Source of the DNA: Chloroflexota bacterium
Lineage (GTDB): Bacteria; Chloroflexota; Dehalococcoidia; Lucifugimonadales; GCA-2719675
Assembly (NCBI GenBank): GCA_002719675.1
Contig: PBID01000012.1
Span: 1-56,315 of the forward strand
Direction: 5' to 3'
Length of the DNA stretch: 56,315 nt
The notes beneath the pieces are model-generated. The model was not told where the DNA came from and made no database searches. It saw only the letters and a program-made list of their open reading frames with translations. The translations under genes were made by a program, and so were the position numbers. Positions 8,161 to 17,283 of the stretch are shown one piece after another. Position 1 is the stretch's first letter. Every line of letters begins with the position of its first letter.

Positions 8161-8184
8161 GTTAGATTTTTTTAATTGAAAATA

Positions 8185-9531
8185 TTACAGCAAGCTTTTT
8201 GCAGCTTTACTCGTCTTATCAATCAATACATTTATATCTGAATCATCTGAGAATACGTTTAGAGCCCCATAGAATTTTGATTGTAAAAGGATTCCTTCGT
8301 TTAATAAACTTAGAAAAAAGTATTTATTGATTTCAACGTTTGAATTAATAACGGATGAGTAATCCCTAATTTCATTGTTACTGAAATGAACCCCAAATAA
8401 AGATCCTATTCCTGTTATTTTTGCTTCGATTTTTAATCCGTCAAATAAATCAGATAAATTATTTCTCAATTTTTCTCCTAATCGATTCATTCTAGAATAA
8501 TCTGATTCATTTAAGTTTTCTAAAACAGTTTTTCCAGCGACCATGGATATAGGATTTGCATTAAATGTTCCTGAATGTTGAATAAAAGTATCACTTGTTG
8601 GATCAAATTGTGACATTATTTTTTTGTTTCCTCCGAATGCGCCTATAGGAGTACCTCCACCAATTACTTTTCCAAATGTAGTTAAATCTGGAGAGATATT
8701 CATTATTCCTTGAGCTCCAGATTTACTTAATCTGAAACTTTGAATTTCATCAAAAATAAGTACAATATTAAGTTTTTGAGTGATTTCTCTCACTGTTTTC
8801 AGATATTCCTTTTCGCCAGGTAAATAACCAAATTGAGATACAACAGGTTCTATGATGAGACATGCAATTTCTTTTTGATTTTCAGACAAGATTTTTTTTG
8901 TTTCTGCGATATTATTATAAGGAATTACTAGCACATCGTTTTTTAAACTTTTTGGCTGTCCTGGATATTCTAATAGTGATTGAATATTAGAAGTTTTTAG
9001 ATCTGATTTTTTAGGATACACACTAACCGAAACATATTCATGAGAGCCATGATAGCCGCCTTCAACCTTAACTAATTTTGATTTTTTGGTGAATGCTCTT
9101 GCTGCTCGAATTGCCATCATAGTAGCTTCTGTACCAGAATTAGTGAATCTTATTAGATCGATTGAGGGAATGTTGTTGCATAGAATTTTTGCCAACTCAA
9201 TCTGAGATTCAGTTGGCCCGCTGAAAGCTGTACCTTGGGCTGTTTGGTCTTGAATAGCTTTTACTACCTTAGGATGTGAGTGCCCTAATATCATGCTGGT
9301 AGCATTTATCATGAAGTCTAAATATTTATTCCCATCTACATCATAGACGTATTTACCTAAACCTTTATTGAAGTAAGTAGGATAAGGTTCAAAAAATGCA
9401 GTTCCTCTAGAACTACCACCAGGTAGATACTTTTCAGCTTGTTTTTGAAAGTTCTGAGAGTTTTGAGAATTGGATTTGAATTTTGTTATCTCATCTTGGG
9501 TTTTTTGTTTGATGTTTTTAATGTTGTTCAT
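8185..9531 (-). CDS. Class-III aminotransferase, glutamate-1-semialdehyde aminomutase-like
   Basis: A 448-residue PLP enzyme of fold type I. Visible landmarks: PGGSSRGTAFF, the substrate-binding N terminus typical of GSA aminomutase relatives; NSGTEATMMAIRAARA; GGYHGSHE; IFDEIQSFR with the PLP-nitrogen Asp261; and FGKVIGGGTPIGAFGG with the Schiff-base Lys288. HemL itself is possible, but no other tetrapyrrole gene is nearby and the N-terminal extension of about 35 polar residues is not typical, so a catabolic aminotransferase or aminomutase is equally likely. The ATG has no Shine-Dalgarno sequence; a TAAAAT box ends 8 bases before it, suggesting a leaderless mRNA. Confidence 0.85.
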   Translation of the reverse strand: MNNIKNIKQKTQDEITKFKSNSQNSQNFQKQAEKYLPGGSSRGTAFFEPYPTYFNKGLGKYVYDVDGNKYLDFMINATSMILGHSHPKVVKAIQDQTAQGTAFSGPTESQIELAKILCNNIPSIDLIRFTNSGTEATMMAIRAARAFTKKSKLVKVEGGYHGSHEYVSVSVYPKKSDLKTSNIQSLLEYPGQPKSLKNDVLVIPYNNIAETKKILSENQKEIACLIIEPVVSQFGYLPGEKEYLKTVREITQKLNIVLIFDEIQSFRLSKSGAQGIMNISPDLTTFGKVIGGGTPIGAFGGNKKIMSQFDPTSDTFIQHSGTFNANPISMVAGKTVLENLNESDYSRMNRLGEKLRNNLSDLFDGLKIEAKITGIGSLFGVHFSNNEIRDYSSVINSNVEINKYFFLSLLNEGILLQSKFYGALNVFSDDSDINVLIDKTSKAAKSLL

Positions 9532-9538
9532 TTGTAAA

Positions 9539-9562
9539 ATTTTATATCAAAATTTTTTGATA
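9539..9562 (-). promoter_or_regulatory. Promoter -10 box with adjoining palindromic operator for the aminotransferase gene
   Basis: On the minus strand TAAAAT (9539-9544) lies 7 bases before the ATG at 9531, so transcription would begin at or next to the start codon. Directly upstream is an 18-bp palindrome, TATCAAAA-TT-TTTTGATA (9545-9562), with perfect 8-base arms. That places it in the -10/-35 spacer, where a bound repressor would block RNA polymerase. The regulator is unknown. Confidence 0.5.
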
Positions 9563-9714
9563 GATTTGCTCATAAATGATGATTGGTGATTATATGATAG
9601 AGAAATTTTTATATAAGTCAATTTTCTTAAAATCTATATTGGTGATCAATGTTTGAAATCATCGATCTAGTGTTAAAAACTTTTTTATTAAGAGATGCTT
9701 TTTATAAGAGGATA

Positions 9715-10323
9715 CTATAAATAATCTAATAGATTGATTTGGTAATAAGGATTTTTTTTATCAGGTATTGGGAAGATTGGAGGTATATTAATTCCTTTTC
9801 GTTTTTTTTCGTGAGGTCCTTCAGAGCCCGCCCAATTCCAATGTTCTTTTAATTGTTGAGAAGGTAATAAATAAGTTTTCATTTTAGGTCTATGAAATTT
9901 ATGTTTTTTGTTCATTTGATTTGTGAAATTGAAAATCCAATTACTCAAAATAAATTTATATTCAGTATCAGATTTTGGGTTGTTAATTACAGGTTGATGG
10001 GGTGAAAAAATAATTTTTTCAATACTCTGATTTTTAATTGCTTCAAGATATTTTTTTTCTGCTTTTATTGATGTGAATGGCTTAAATTTTAGCCAATTTA
10101 TAATATCTGACTTATCTAAATTATTGACATCACGTATTTCAAGGATTTTTGTAATAGTCCATAAATCAATATCTAATAGCACGTTTTTTTCTATGTAATT
10201 AAGAATTAAATTAGCCCATTTAACGTACCTATAGGACTCAGTATTAGAAGTTGTATTTTGCTTGATGCTTTGTGGAAATTTAATAGATTTTTTAATTGAT
10301 TTAATGTGTTTTGAAACACTCAT
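9715..10323 (-). CDS. Protein of unknown function, 202 residues
   Basis: I do not recognise this protein. It is soluble, with a lysine- and serine-rich N terminus (MSVSKHIKSIKKSIKFPQ) and no signal peptide or membrane helix. The middle looks helical (YVKWANLILNYIEKNVLLDIDLWTI), and the C-terminal third is rich in Pro, His, Trp and basic residues (HKFHRPKMKTYLLP, EHWNWAGSEGPHEKKRKG, PPIFPIPDKK). The tryptophan/glycine motif resembles a structural or nucleic-acid-binding surface, which is only a guess. It starts with ATG 85 bp before msrB begins downstream end (minus strand order: phosphoesterase, msrB, this gene), so it may be the last gene of that run. Confidence 0.6.
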   Translation of the reverse strand: MSVSKHIKSIKKSIKFPQSIKQNTTSNTESYRYVKWANLILNYIEKNVLLDIDLWTITKILEIRDVNNLDKSDIINWLKFKPFTSIKAEKKYLEAIKNQSIEKIIFSPHQPVINNPKSDTEYKFILSNWIFNFTNQMNKKHKFHRPKMKTYLLPSQQLKEHWNWAGSEGPHEKKRKGINIPPIFPIPDKKNPYYQINLLDYL

Positions 10324-10407
10324 GTCTTCAAAAATATTTTTTGAATCCCAATTAATTTCTAATTCTAAGTATTCGTGAGAAGTTTTGATATTTGCACCTT
10401 CAAAAAA

Positions 10408-10797
10408 CTATTTCTGGGAATTGTTTTTTTTGAAATTTAATGATGCAGAATTAATACAGTATCTAAGTCCAGTTGGATTAGGTCCGTCAGGAAAAACGTG
10501 TCCTAAATGGGCATCACATTTACTACATGTTACTTCTATTCTTCTCATGCCGTGAGATAGATCTTCATGTTCAACAATTGAGTTTGGATCTGAGGTTGCC
10601 CAAAAACTTGGCCAACCACAACCAGCGTCGAATTTATTTTCAGATGAAAAAAGAGTTTCTTCACAGCAAATGCAAAGATAAGTTCCTTCTTCATAAAAAT
10701 TGTCATATTTTCCAGTAAAAGGTCGCTCGGTTGCCTTGCGTCTGGTGACTTCGAATTGTTCAGGAGTCAATTTTTTTTGATATTGTTTATCATTCAT
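10408..10797 (-). CDS. msrB: Peptide-methionine (R)-S-oxide reductase
   Basis: A 129-residue MsrB, which reduces methionine-R-sulfoxide in oxidised proteins. The structural zinc site is present as C42-x2-C45 and C91-x2-C94. The catalytic cysteine is Cys114 in [12 protein letters not shown]; Cys60 in [10 protein letters not shown] is the candidate resolving cysteine. [10 protein letters not shown] and the RRIEV strand are conserved. The protein has no signal peptide, so it acts in the cytoplasm. It is 9 bp downstream of the phosphoesterase gene and probably translated from the same mRNA. The catalytic residue here is Cys, unlike the Sec-containing peroxiredoxin in the same window. Confidence 0.95.
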   Translation of the reverse strand: MNDKQYQKKLTPEQFEVTRRKATERPFTGKYDNFYEEGTYLCICCEETLFSSENKFDAGCGWPSFWATSDPNSIVEHEDLSHGMRRIEVTCSKCDAHLGHVFPDGPNPTGLRYCINSASLNFKKNNSQK

Positions 10798-10806
10798 ATT
10801 TAAAAA

Positions 10807-11562
10807 TTATAAAGGTATATATTCATGATTAATTTGTTGATTATTAATTTCGATTATTCTTATTCCTGAAGGATCTTCTCCAAGGCCAAATGTTATAGGT
10901 CCAGATGTGATTAATCGAGTGTTTTTATATTGCACTATGTTATTTGAGTGCCAATGACCAGTAAAAACAGCTGTGACATTATATTTTTCCAGTAAATCCA
11001 AGATTTGATATCTTTGAGTTTTAGGGAGTACTTTTTCAGAATCTTCTTCGTCTGGCTGAGATCCAAAAAGAGGGTGATGCATAAATATCATTTGATGTTG
11101 ACTGTTATTTTTTCTTCCTGATTCTAATTCATTTGTTAAAAATTGGATTTGATTGATGTCTTCACCAGGGATTTGAGAAGGATCAAACAATACAGTACTG
11201 TTTAAAATGATAAATTGAGAATTAGAATGATTAAAACTATAGAAATCAGGACCAAATCTTTTTCTATATCTTTCTATGTCTTCAAATTGAGGTGAATTAG
11301 TTAAGTCTGCATTTCCAGAAGCAAAATAATATTTGCAATTTAATTTGCTATAAAGCTCCTTAACTATTCTAGCTTGCTCTGAATCTAATCTGTCTTGAGT
11401 TAAGTCTCCAGTAGTAATGACAAAATCTGGATTGATTTTATTTGTTAATGAAACTGCTTTTGATAAATGTTCTATCTCATAATCAATTCCTGTTACTCCA
11501 GGATGTCTAGACGCATAAAATCCTAATTGAGGATCGGACATTTGAATGAATTTATAAGACAT
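10807..11562 (-). CDS. Calcineurin-like metallophosphoesterase, CSTP1/CPPED1-like
   Basis: I place the start at ATG 11562 (MSYKFIQMSDPQLGF), because AAAGG lies 6 bases upstream and the fold begins there; a longer frame to 11610 adds 16 residues with no homology value. The resulting 251 residues carry the dinuclear-metal motifs D10-P-Q12, G52-D53 (GDLTQD), G83-N84, H162-H163-P and G202-H203-W-H205. The DPQ form of motif I is that of the CSTP1/CPPED1 branch. The third motif reads GNAD, not GNHD: Ala85 replaces the histidine that normally acts as acid/base. Other ligands are intact, so metal binding is likely but phosphatase chemistry may be altered. Upstream of msrB in one transcription unit. 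Confidence 0.8.
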   Translation of the reverse strand: MSYKFIQMSDPQLGFYASRHPGVTGIDYEIEHLSKAVSLTNKINPDFVITTGDLTQDRLDSEQARIVKELYSKLNCKYYFASGNADLTNSPQFEDIERYRKRFGPDFYSFNHSNSQFIILNSTVLFDPSQIPGEDINQIQFLTNELESGRKNNSQHQMIFMHHPLFGSQPDEEDSEKVLPKTQRYQILDLLEKYNVTAVFTGHWHSNNIVQYKNTRLITSGPITFGLGEDPSGIRIIEINNQQINHEYIPL

Positions 11563-11711
11563 AATGAACCTTTGTTGTACTAAGTAATTTATTAAATTAT
11601 AGACTAACATTTAAATTTCACGTAAAATTATTATGTTGATGGTTATATAATTTTGGGTGTTTTTATAATCTTTTTCACAAAATAATCATATACAATACAA
11701 AAAGGATTACT

Positions 11712-13967
11712 TTGATTTTATCGGAACGGTTTTTTGGTTTTATCACTTCTAGATATGGAAAGTGGATTACCGTAATTTCTTGGATACTTATTAGCGGGAT
11801 ACTTATAAGTACGGCACCTCCTTTAAAAGAATCGACTCAAGCTACCGACTGGTTGCCAAGTTCAGCTGAATCTACAAAAGCATTTAAGATAAGTGTTGAA
11901 AATTTTCCGCAAGCTGGTTTGCCAGTTATAATTGTTTTCAGAAATCAGGAAGTTTTGTCAGAGTTAGATTATGACGCTGCAAGAGAAATTGATTCATGGC
12001 TTGAATCTAACCAAGAATCTTTAAAAATTCAAAACATTGTTTCTATTTTTAATACTCCTGAAGCTAAGAACGAGTTACTTTCATTAGATCAAACTACTAT
12101 GACTCTAATAGTTAATATTTCTGGTAATCCAAGTGAGGATTCTTTTCAAGAATCTGTTCAAGCTATTAGAGATTATGTTTCAAATTATCGATCAGATCAG
12201 CTAGATCTTGAAACTGGTGGTCCTGCAGGTCTATATTTAGATTTAATCAAAGTATTTTTGAAAATAGACGGATTGTTACTTTATGTCACTATTACTTTGG
12301 TATTGATCTTATTGTTGTTGATATATAGATCTCCCATTGTTGCTATAATTCCTTTACTTTGTGTTGGTTTAGTGATGCAACTTGCCTTATCTATTATTGC
12401 TTTTATATCTGAAGACAGTTCATTTTTAGTTGTTAATGGTCAATCTAGAGGGATTATGACAGTTGTTTTGTTCGGATCAGGGACTGATTATTGTTTATTC
12501 ATTGCATCTAGATTTAGAGAAGAGTTGAAAAATTCGGGATTATCGATTGATGCTATGAATAAAACAATGATTAGCATTGGTGGAGCAGTTGGTTCCGCAG
12601 GTGGAACAATTATAGTAGCTTCGTTGATTTTGTTATTAGCGGACTTAAAAACTTATCAATCTATGGGACCAATAATTGGTATTGCAATTGTAATTATGAC
12701 ATTGGCTTCTTTGACTTTAGTACCAGCAATTCTAACTATATTGGGGGCAAAATCATTTTGGCCTTTCATACCAAAAAAATCATCTAATACTCGAGCTGAA
12801 GAAGGAATGTTGTACGGAAGAATAGGTAAAATTGTTCTTAAAAAGCCTATTTTTACGTTAGTTGCTACAATAATCACTTTAGGTGTAATGATATTTGGCA
12901 TTTTTGGTTCTCAAAAATCTTTTGATCAATTAGATAGTTTACCTAAGGATACAGAATCTGTAAGGTCGTTTGAATTACTTAGAGAAGGTTTTTCTCCAGG
13001 AAGATTATCACCAACAAATATTTTTATTGAGAATGAGAATATTGATTTATTTGACCCAAAAGTTGTAGAAAACTTTGAGACCTTAGCAAAAGACATTTTA
13101 TCTACTGACTTAGTTGATGATGTTTCATATTATGTTCGACCGTTTGGTTCCTATGCAGATATTGGATCTTCAACGATTTTACAGGCACACAAAAGAAATG
13201 ATTCTCAATTAAAACCACTTTTTGAAAGATCAGCTCAATTTATTTCTAATGATAAAAATGTTGTTAAATTTGAAGTTGTTTTAAATGTTAATCCATATTC
13301 TAACGAAGCTTTAGATTTTATTCCTAAACTTCGTGATGTTGTCAATAAATCAATTGAATCTTCTGCAATTAGCCAATCTATTACATATATTGGAGGAGAA
13401 ACTGCTGAAGCATTTGATACAAGACAAAGTGGTGACCGGGATACCTATTTAGTTTTGCCTATTATTTTAATAGCTATAGGAGTTATTTTAGTTTTATTAC
13501 TTAAATCATTAGTTGCTCCGATTTATTTACTCGCAACAATAATTTTTACTTATTTTTCTACATTGGGATTAGCGATATTTATTTTTGATAATGTTTTTGA
13601 TCAAGCTAGTATTACACCAGGATTACCATTCTTTTTATTTATTTTCCTGAATGCTTTAGGTGTTGATTACAATATTTATTTAATGTCTCGTCTCAGGGAA
13701 GAAAATTTGAAAGCGAATTTAGATGTTGCTGTTTTAAAAACACTTGCATTGACTGGAGGAGTTATTACTTCAGCTGGATTGATTCTTGCAGGAACTTTTT
13801 CAGCGTTAATGTCATTGCCGTTAAAAGATTTATTCCAATTAGGATTTGCTGTTGCAATAGGTGTTTTAATTGATACTTTTATTACAAGAACTTTGATAGT
13901 TCCAGCGTTAGTTAAACTTTTAGGAAGATATAATTGGTGGCCTTCACGCCAATTTATTAATAATTAA
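11712..13967 (+). CDS. MmpL-type RND-superfamily transporter
   Basis: A 751-residue inner-membrane protein with the MMPL architecture: one N-terminal helix (about 18-36), an extracytoplasmic domain (40-180), a five-helix bundle (181-345), a second helix (about 370-392), a second outer domain (395-560) and a second bundle (570-735). Each bundle carries the Asp-Tyr proton-relay pair, D259-Y260 in GSGTDYCLF and D652-Y653 in ALGVDYNIY. Such pumps use proton flow to export lipids or hydrophobic compounds. Translation starts at TTG 11712, 5 bases after AAAGGA. It is divergent from the phosphoesterase gene. Substrate unknown. Confidence 0.9.
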   Translation: MILSERFFGFITSRYGKWITVISWILISGILISTAPPLKESTQATDWLPSSAESTKAFKISVENFPQAGLPVIIVFRNQEVLSELDYDAAREIDSWLESNQESLKIQNIVSIFNTPEAKNELLSLDQTTMTLIVNISGNPSEDSFQESVQAIRDYVSNYRSDQLDLETGGPAGLYLDLIKVFLKIDGLLLYVTITLVLILLLLIYRSPIVAIIPLLCVGLVMQLALSIIAFISEDSSFLVVNGQSRGIMTVVLFGSGTDYCLFIASRFREELKNSGLSIDAMNKTMISIGGAVGSAGGTIIVASLILLLADLKTYQSMGPIIGIAIVIMTLASLTLVPAILTILGAKSFWPFIPKKSSNTRAEEGMLYGRIGKIVLKKPIFTLVATIITLGVMIFGIFGSQKSFDQLDSLPKDTESVRSFELLREGFSPGRLSPTNIFIENENIDLFDPKVVENFETLAKDILSTDLVDDVSYYVRPFGSYADIGSSTILQAHKRNDSQLKPLFERSAQFISNDKNVVKFEVVLNVNPYSNEALDFIPKLRDVVNKSIESSAISQSITYIGGETAEAFDTRQSGDRDTYLVLPIILIAIGVILVLLLKSLVAPIYLLATIIFTYFSTLGLAIFIFDNVFDQASITPGLPFFLFIFLNALGVDYNIYLMSRLREENLKANLDVAVLKTLALTGGVITSAGLILAGTFSALMSLPLKDLFQLGFAVAIGVLIDTFITRTLIVPALVKLLGRYNWWPSRQFINN

Positions 13968-14138
13968 TTGAATTTTTCAAGAAGATTATTCTGTCCAATC
14001 AAAGAATATTCAAACGGAAACTAATCTTTTACCTTTAGGTATAACTTTTACGGATTTTGGTTTTTTTATTTTTAAATTGATTTTGTAACATTATATGCTT
14101 ATAATTTTAAAATTATTTAAATAATTTTGAGAAGATTA

Positions 14139-14588
14139 ATGAAATTTTTTGTTTTTACATTTTTTATATTGAGTACTTTGATTTTGAGTGTTGCTTGTGG
14201 AAAATCTGAATCTGTTACAGAACTACTTGAAGGAGAATTAATTTCTCCTGAAGTAGTAGTTAATCAAACTAGAGGTTCTTCATATTTACAAAACAAAAAA
14301 ATGGATAAAGTAATTAGCTTGCCTTTGGAAGTTTGGTCCACTTTTGAGTATAAAATGTTAGCGGTATATTCTAATAGACGTAATCATTGCGTGATAGAAG
14401 GGAGAGGTGATCCCGTACCATTAGGGAGCAAAGTCGAAGTAATAGATGAAGCTACTTGTTTTTATGTTAGATTCAATGAACCTGGAGAAAGTCCAAGGAC
14501 ATATCCAATGGGTTTGATGAAAGTCAGAGTTGTAGATACTGGCCAAGAAGGTTGGATTTGGAACACTGCAATTAATTTAAATAAATAA
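14139..14588 (+). CDS. Small lipoprotein A, paralogue of the lipoprotein at 23362
   Basis: A 149-residue protein from ATG 14139, which has AGAAG 5 bases upstream; a TTG four codons earlier is less likely. The signal peptide (KFFVFTFFILSTLILSVAC) ends in a lipobox L-S-V-A-C, so the mature protein is anchored by a lipid-modified cysteine. The mature part aligns along its length with the protein at 23362-23796: SLPLxxW, xHCVI, EVIDEATCF and VVDTGQEGWIWNTAI. Two conserved cysteines (in HCVI and ATCF) may form a disulfide. The final D-T-x-x-E-x-W-x-W-x-x-A segment resembles a bacterial SH3-like strand pair. No known family name. Confidence 0.75.
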   Translation: MKFFVFTFFILSTLILSVACGKSESVTELLEGELISPEVVVNQTRGSSYLQNKKMDKVISLPLEVWSTFEYKMLAVYSNRRNHCVIEGRGDPVPLGSKVEVIDEATCFYVRFNEPGESPRTYPMGLMKVRVVDTGQEGWIWNTAINLNK

Positions 14589-14589
14589 T

Positions 14590-15648
14590 TCAAATTAACT
14601 GATATTTTGAAAGAATCGAAGTAACTTCATCAATTGGAATTCCAACTCTGGTATTATCGTCTCTACCTGTCATGGTGTCAGATTTTAAAACCGAATTAAT
14701 TACAGATTCTTCTGTAGTTTCAATGGCACCTCTCATTAGAGGTATTAGTTGTGAATCATCTAAGGTTTTGGGTTTTTCAGAATTTGAAAAAGCTATAATA
14801 AAGTCTCCACTAGAGTGATCTGCAATTCCACCGGCCCTAGCTAAACCTAAGGCAGCCCTTCGTCCGATCCTTCCAAGTTGCCTAGATGTTACAGGAGCAT
14901 CAGTTGCTATTACCATAATAATTGAACCACCTGGCTTGCTGGGGTCAAAATTACTTTGTGGTGGAAGAAGTTCTTGACCAATTCGGATTCCTCCAATTCG
15001 AAATTCTCTAGGATCACCTGTATTTGTTAAAGTTAAACATCCCACTGTATATTTTGATGAATCGATTTTACAAATTCTAGATGAAGTTCCAATTCCTCCT
15101 TTCCACCCAAATCCTGTCATTCCTGTTCCCGCTCCAATTGGACCTTCGTCTATGGAATCTAATTTAGCGTTTTTGATTGCAGAAATAACGTGTGAAGATT
15201 TTACATGTCTACCAATAATGTCATTTAAAAAAGAATCATTACATTCTCCAACTATTGGATTAAAAGAGAAAACACCTTGAGTTTCTGAAGTAGCATAATC
15301 AACCAAAGCATCCGCTACTGTCCATGAATTCAGAGTATTAGTTAATAATATAGGGCTTTCTATAACTCCTAGTTCTGAAACTTGCAAAAACCCTATAGCT
15401 TTACCAAATCCATTTAGTACATGTACTGATCCAGTAACTTTTTTTTCAAAGATATTTTCTTGATGAGGTAGAATTGCAGTGACTCCAGTTCTTATAGGAC
15501 CAGATCCAATTTTAAGCTTTCCATCGCCTTCTACAATGGTTACGTGGCCTACAGAAACATTTTCAACATCGGTGATAGAATTTTTTTCACCGTGCTCAAG
15601 AATTCCAATTTTTACACCTAAATCTAAAGCTCGTGGTCGATTATTCAT
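14590..15648 (-). CDS. Peptidase family S58 (DmpA/BapA-type) aminopeptidase
   Basis: A 352-residue P1-family hydrolase that self-cleaves to free an N-terminal serine nucleophile. The cleavage site can be placed at Gly241-Ser242 in PGGSIIMVIATDAP, nearly identical to the known DmpA site, and the preceding GAGTGMTGFGWKGGIGTSSR block and the SVGHVT N-terminal segment are family hallmarks. Relatives remove N-terminal L- or D-amino acids or beta-amino acids from peptides. There is no signal peptide, so it is cytoplasmic. ATG 15648 has GAGGA 6 bases upstream. It follows the alpha-toroid gene by 14 bp in the same direction. Confidence 0.92.
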   Translation of the reverse strand: MNNRPRALDLGVKIGILEHGEKNSITDVENVSVGHVTIVEGDGKLKIGSGPIRTGVTAILPHQENIFEKKVTGSVHVLNGFGKAIGFLQVSELGVIESPILLTNTLNSWTVADALVDYATSETQGVFSFNPIVGECNDSFLNDIIGRHVKSSHVISAIKNAKLDSIDEGPIGAGTGMTGFGWKGGIGTSSRICKIDSSKYTVGCLTLTNTGDPREFRIGGIRIGQELLPPQSNFDPSKPGGSIIMVIATDAPVTSRQLGRIGRRAALGLARAGGIADHSSGDFIIAFSNSEKPKTLDDSQLIPLMRGAIETTEESVINSVLKSDTMTGRDDNTRVGIPIDEVTSILSKYQLI

Positions 15649-15662
15649 ATTAAATCCTCAAT

Positions 15663-16619
15663 TTATTTTTTAGTAATTTGGTATACTTCATCGAGCCAAT
15701 ATACCATTTCTGCAGTGATGTCTATTTTTGACATTCCTTCCATTTCCCAATATCCAAATTTTGTTTGTTGATTAATTATATTTGTAGCCGCGCGTATGGC
15801 CATATCATAGTATTTTTCTTCTTTGGTATTGGTGTAAAGTAATGAATTTCCCCAAGCTACTTTTCCTGCCCTTAAGGTATGCCATAGGAAATCACTAGAT
15901 TTTTCTGCGATCAACATATATTTTTTTGCAAGTTCTAGCCATTCTTTTTCACCTGTTTGTTGGAACAGTCTACAAAGAAAACCGGCTGCAATTCCAGGAT
16001 GGAAAAAAAATTGATCTCGTTTAGCATTTGCAGACATTACAAATCTAGTATCACCTTCTTTGAATTCTGTAATTAAACCTTTAGAATTACTGAAAACAGA
16101 ATATAATTTTTCAGGATAATTGGGTTGTGAATTCATAAGGTTCAACATCCATTTTCCTACAGCATTTGCGATTTCTAATTTGCCTGTGTAAATTGCTGCA
16201 ATTCCGTTTCCAGCAACAACCCATAGATCTTGATAAATAGTATCATTTTTTTTCTCTACATCTGAAAAAAATCCACCACTTTTTTTGTCCCAGAATTTAG
16301 AAATAAATTTAAATCCTTTTTGGGCAACATCAAATTGACCCAATCTTTGTGAACCAAGGATAACCCAAGAATTATAGTACGTGTACCAATAGCTTTTGCT
16401 TTCATTTGTTGGTCTAGGTCCGAAATCTCCGTTTTCATTTTGACCATGATTTCGTATCCAATCTATGATTTTGTTAGCGGATTGTGTTTTTCCTGAAATT
16501 TGTAAAGCTGCAGGGACTTTATAGTAGTCTGTAACATCATCGCCTATAGCACCAGTATCTTTTATCTGGCTTTCTAACCAAGTCGCTCCCAAATCTCTGG
16601 ATTCTTTGAATTGATTCAT
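15663..16619 (-). CDS. Alpha/alpha-toroid protein of unknown function
   Basis: A 318-residue protein with repeated helix pairs of about 50-60 residues, for example the recurring [AY]-x-[KR]-[AG]-x-[KR]-[WYF]-[IM] helices at QSANKIIDWI, AQKGFKFISKF, ANAVGKWMLNLM, LELAKKYMLIAEK and YDMAIRAATNIINQQ. This is the pattern of six-hairpin (alpha6/alpha6) toroids such as N-acylglucosamine epimerases, unsaturated glucuronyl hydrolases and prenyltransferase-like folds. Tryptophan-, tyrosine- and histidine-rich turns (SYWYTYYNSW, YQDLWVVAGNG, DFLWHTLRAGKVAWG) would line the central pocket. No catalytic residues can be assigned. AGGAG sits 7 bases before ATG 16619. Probably co-transcribed with the S58 peptidase. 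Confidence 0.7.
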   Translation of the reverse strand: MNQFKESRDLGATWLESQIKDTGAIGDDVTDYYKVPAALQISGKTQSANKIIDWIRNHGQNENGDFGPRPTNESKSYWYTYYNSWVILGSQRLGQFDVAQKGFKFISKFWDKKSGGFFSDVEKKNDTIYQDLWVVAGNGIAAIYTGKLEIANAVGKWMLNLMNSQPNYPEKLYSVFSNSKGLITEFKEGDTRFVMSANAKRDQFFFHPGIAAGFLCRLFQQTGEKEWLELAKKYMLIAEKSSDFLWHTLRAGKVAWGNSLLYTNTKEEKYYDMAIRAATNIINQQTKFGYWEMEGMSKIDITAEMVYWLDEVYQITKK

Positions 16620-16644
16620 ACAAATACTCCTAAATGATTGAAAA

Positions 16645-17118
16645 TTAATGAAATTTTAATTGTCTCCAAACTTCATATCCCACTATAGCAACGGTATTTG
16701 ATAAATTTATACTTCTATTATTGGGTCTCATTGGAATTCTAATCAAGTTGTTTTGAGGGAATTTAATTCGAATGTTTTCAGGTATTCCCTGTTCTTCTGG
16801 GCCAAAAAATATTGAATCAGATGTAGAATATTTTGCCTCAGTATAAATTTTTTTTCCGTTTGGGCAACATGCAAAGAAATTTCTTTTGGGGAATTTGAAA
16901 ACATATTCATCAAATGAAGAGTATGTTTTTATGTTTATTAAATCTGAATAATCTAATGCAGCTCGTTTGATTTTTTTATCGTATAGCTTAAATCCTAAAG
17001 GTTTAATTAAGTGTAATTCAGCTCCGATATTGGCGGACAGCCTGATAATGTTCCCAGTATTTTGGGGAATTTGTGGAGATATTAAAACTATATGTATAAA
17101 GGTACTTTTTTGATTCAT
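16645..17118 (-). CDS. trmL: tRNA (cytidine/uridine-2'-O-)-methyltransferase TrmL
   Basis: A 157-residue SPOUT-class enzyme that methylates the 2'-oxygen of the wobble nucleotide in leucine tRNAs using S-adenosylmethionine. The trefoil-knot motifs are intact: N-terminal SPQIPQNTGNIIRLSANIGAELHLI, motif 2 FGPEEQGIP and motif 3 IRIPMRPNNRSINLSNTVAIVGYE. Length matches the family. It lies 25 bp upstream of the toroid gene in the same direction and has no clear Shine-Dalgarno sequence. Confidence 0.93.
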   Translation of the reverse strand: MNQKSTFIHIVLISPQIPQNTGNIIRLSANIGAELHLIKPLGFKLYDKKIKRAALDYSDLINIKTYSSFDEYVFKFPKRNFFACCPNGKKIYTEAKYSTSDSIFFGPEEQGIPENIRIKFPQNNLIRIPMRPNNRSINLSNTVAIVGYEVWRQLKFH

Positions 17119-17283
17119 AATTAAAAAAAATCACTTAAACAATAATCTAGCATAATTGAAATTTAATTATTAATAATGATTTGTTTAAATTTCTTTAATT
17201 TCTTTAATTTTTTCTCGTGAAAATTGTTTTAGTCTTTATTTAACTATAGTATGTTTGATTTTTAAATAATTTATTGGTGACAT

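Noticed and set aside
8185-9531. Firm assignment as HemL
   Set aside because: The family signature also covers catabolic aminotransferases and no tetrapyrrole genes are near.
11563-11610. Upstream extension of the phosphoesterase by 16 residues
   Set aside because: The internal ATG has a proper Shine-Dalgarno site and matches the family's N terminus.
13968-14138. Terminator after the MmpL gene
   Set aside because: Small hairpins such as TACC/GGTA are too weak and not directly followed by a T-run.
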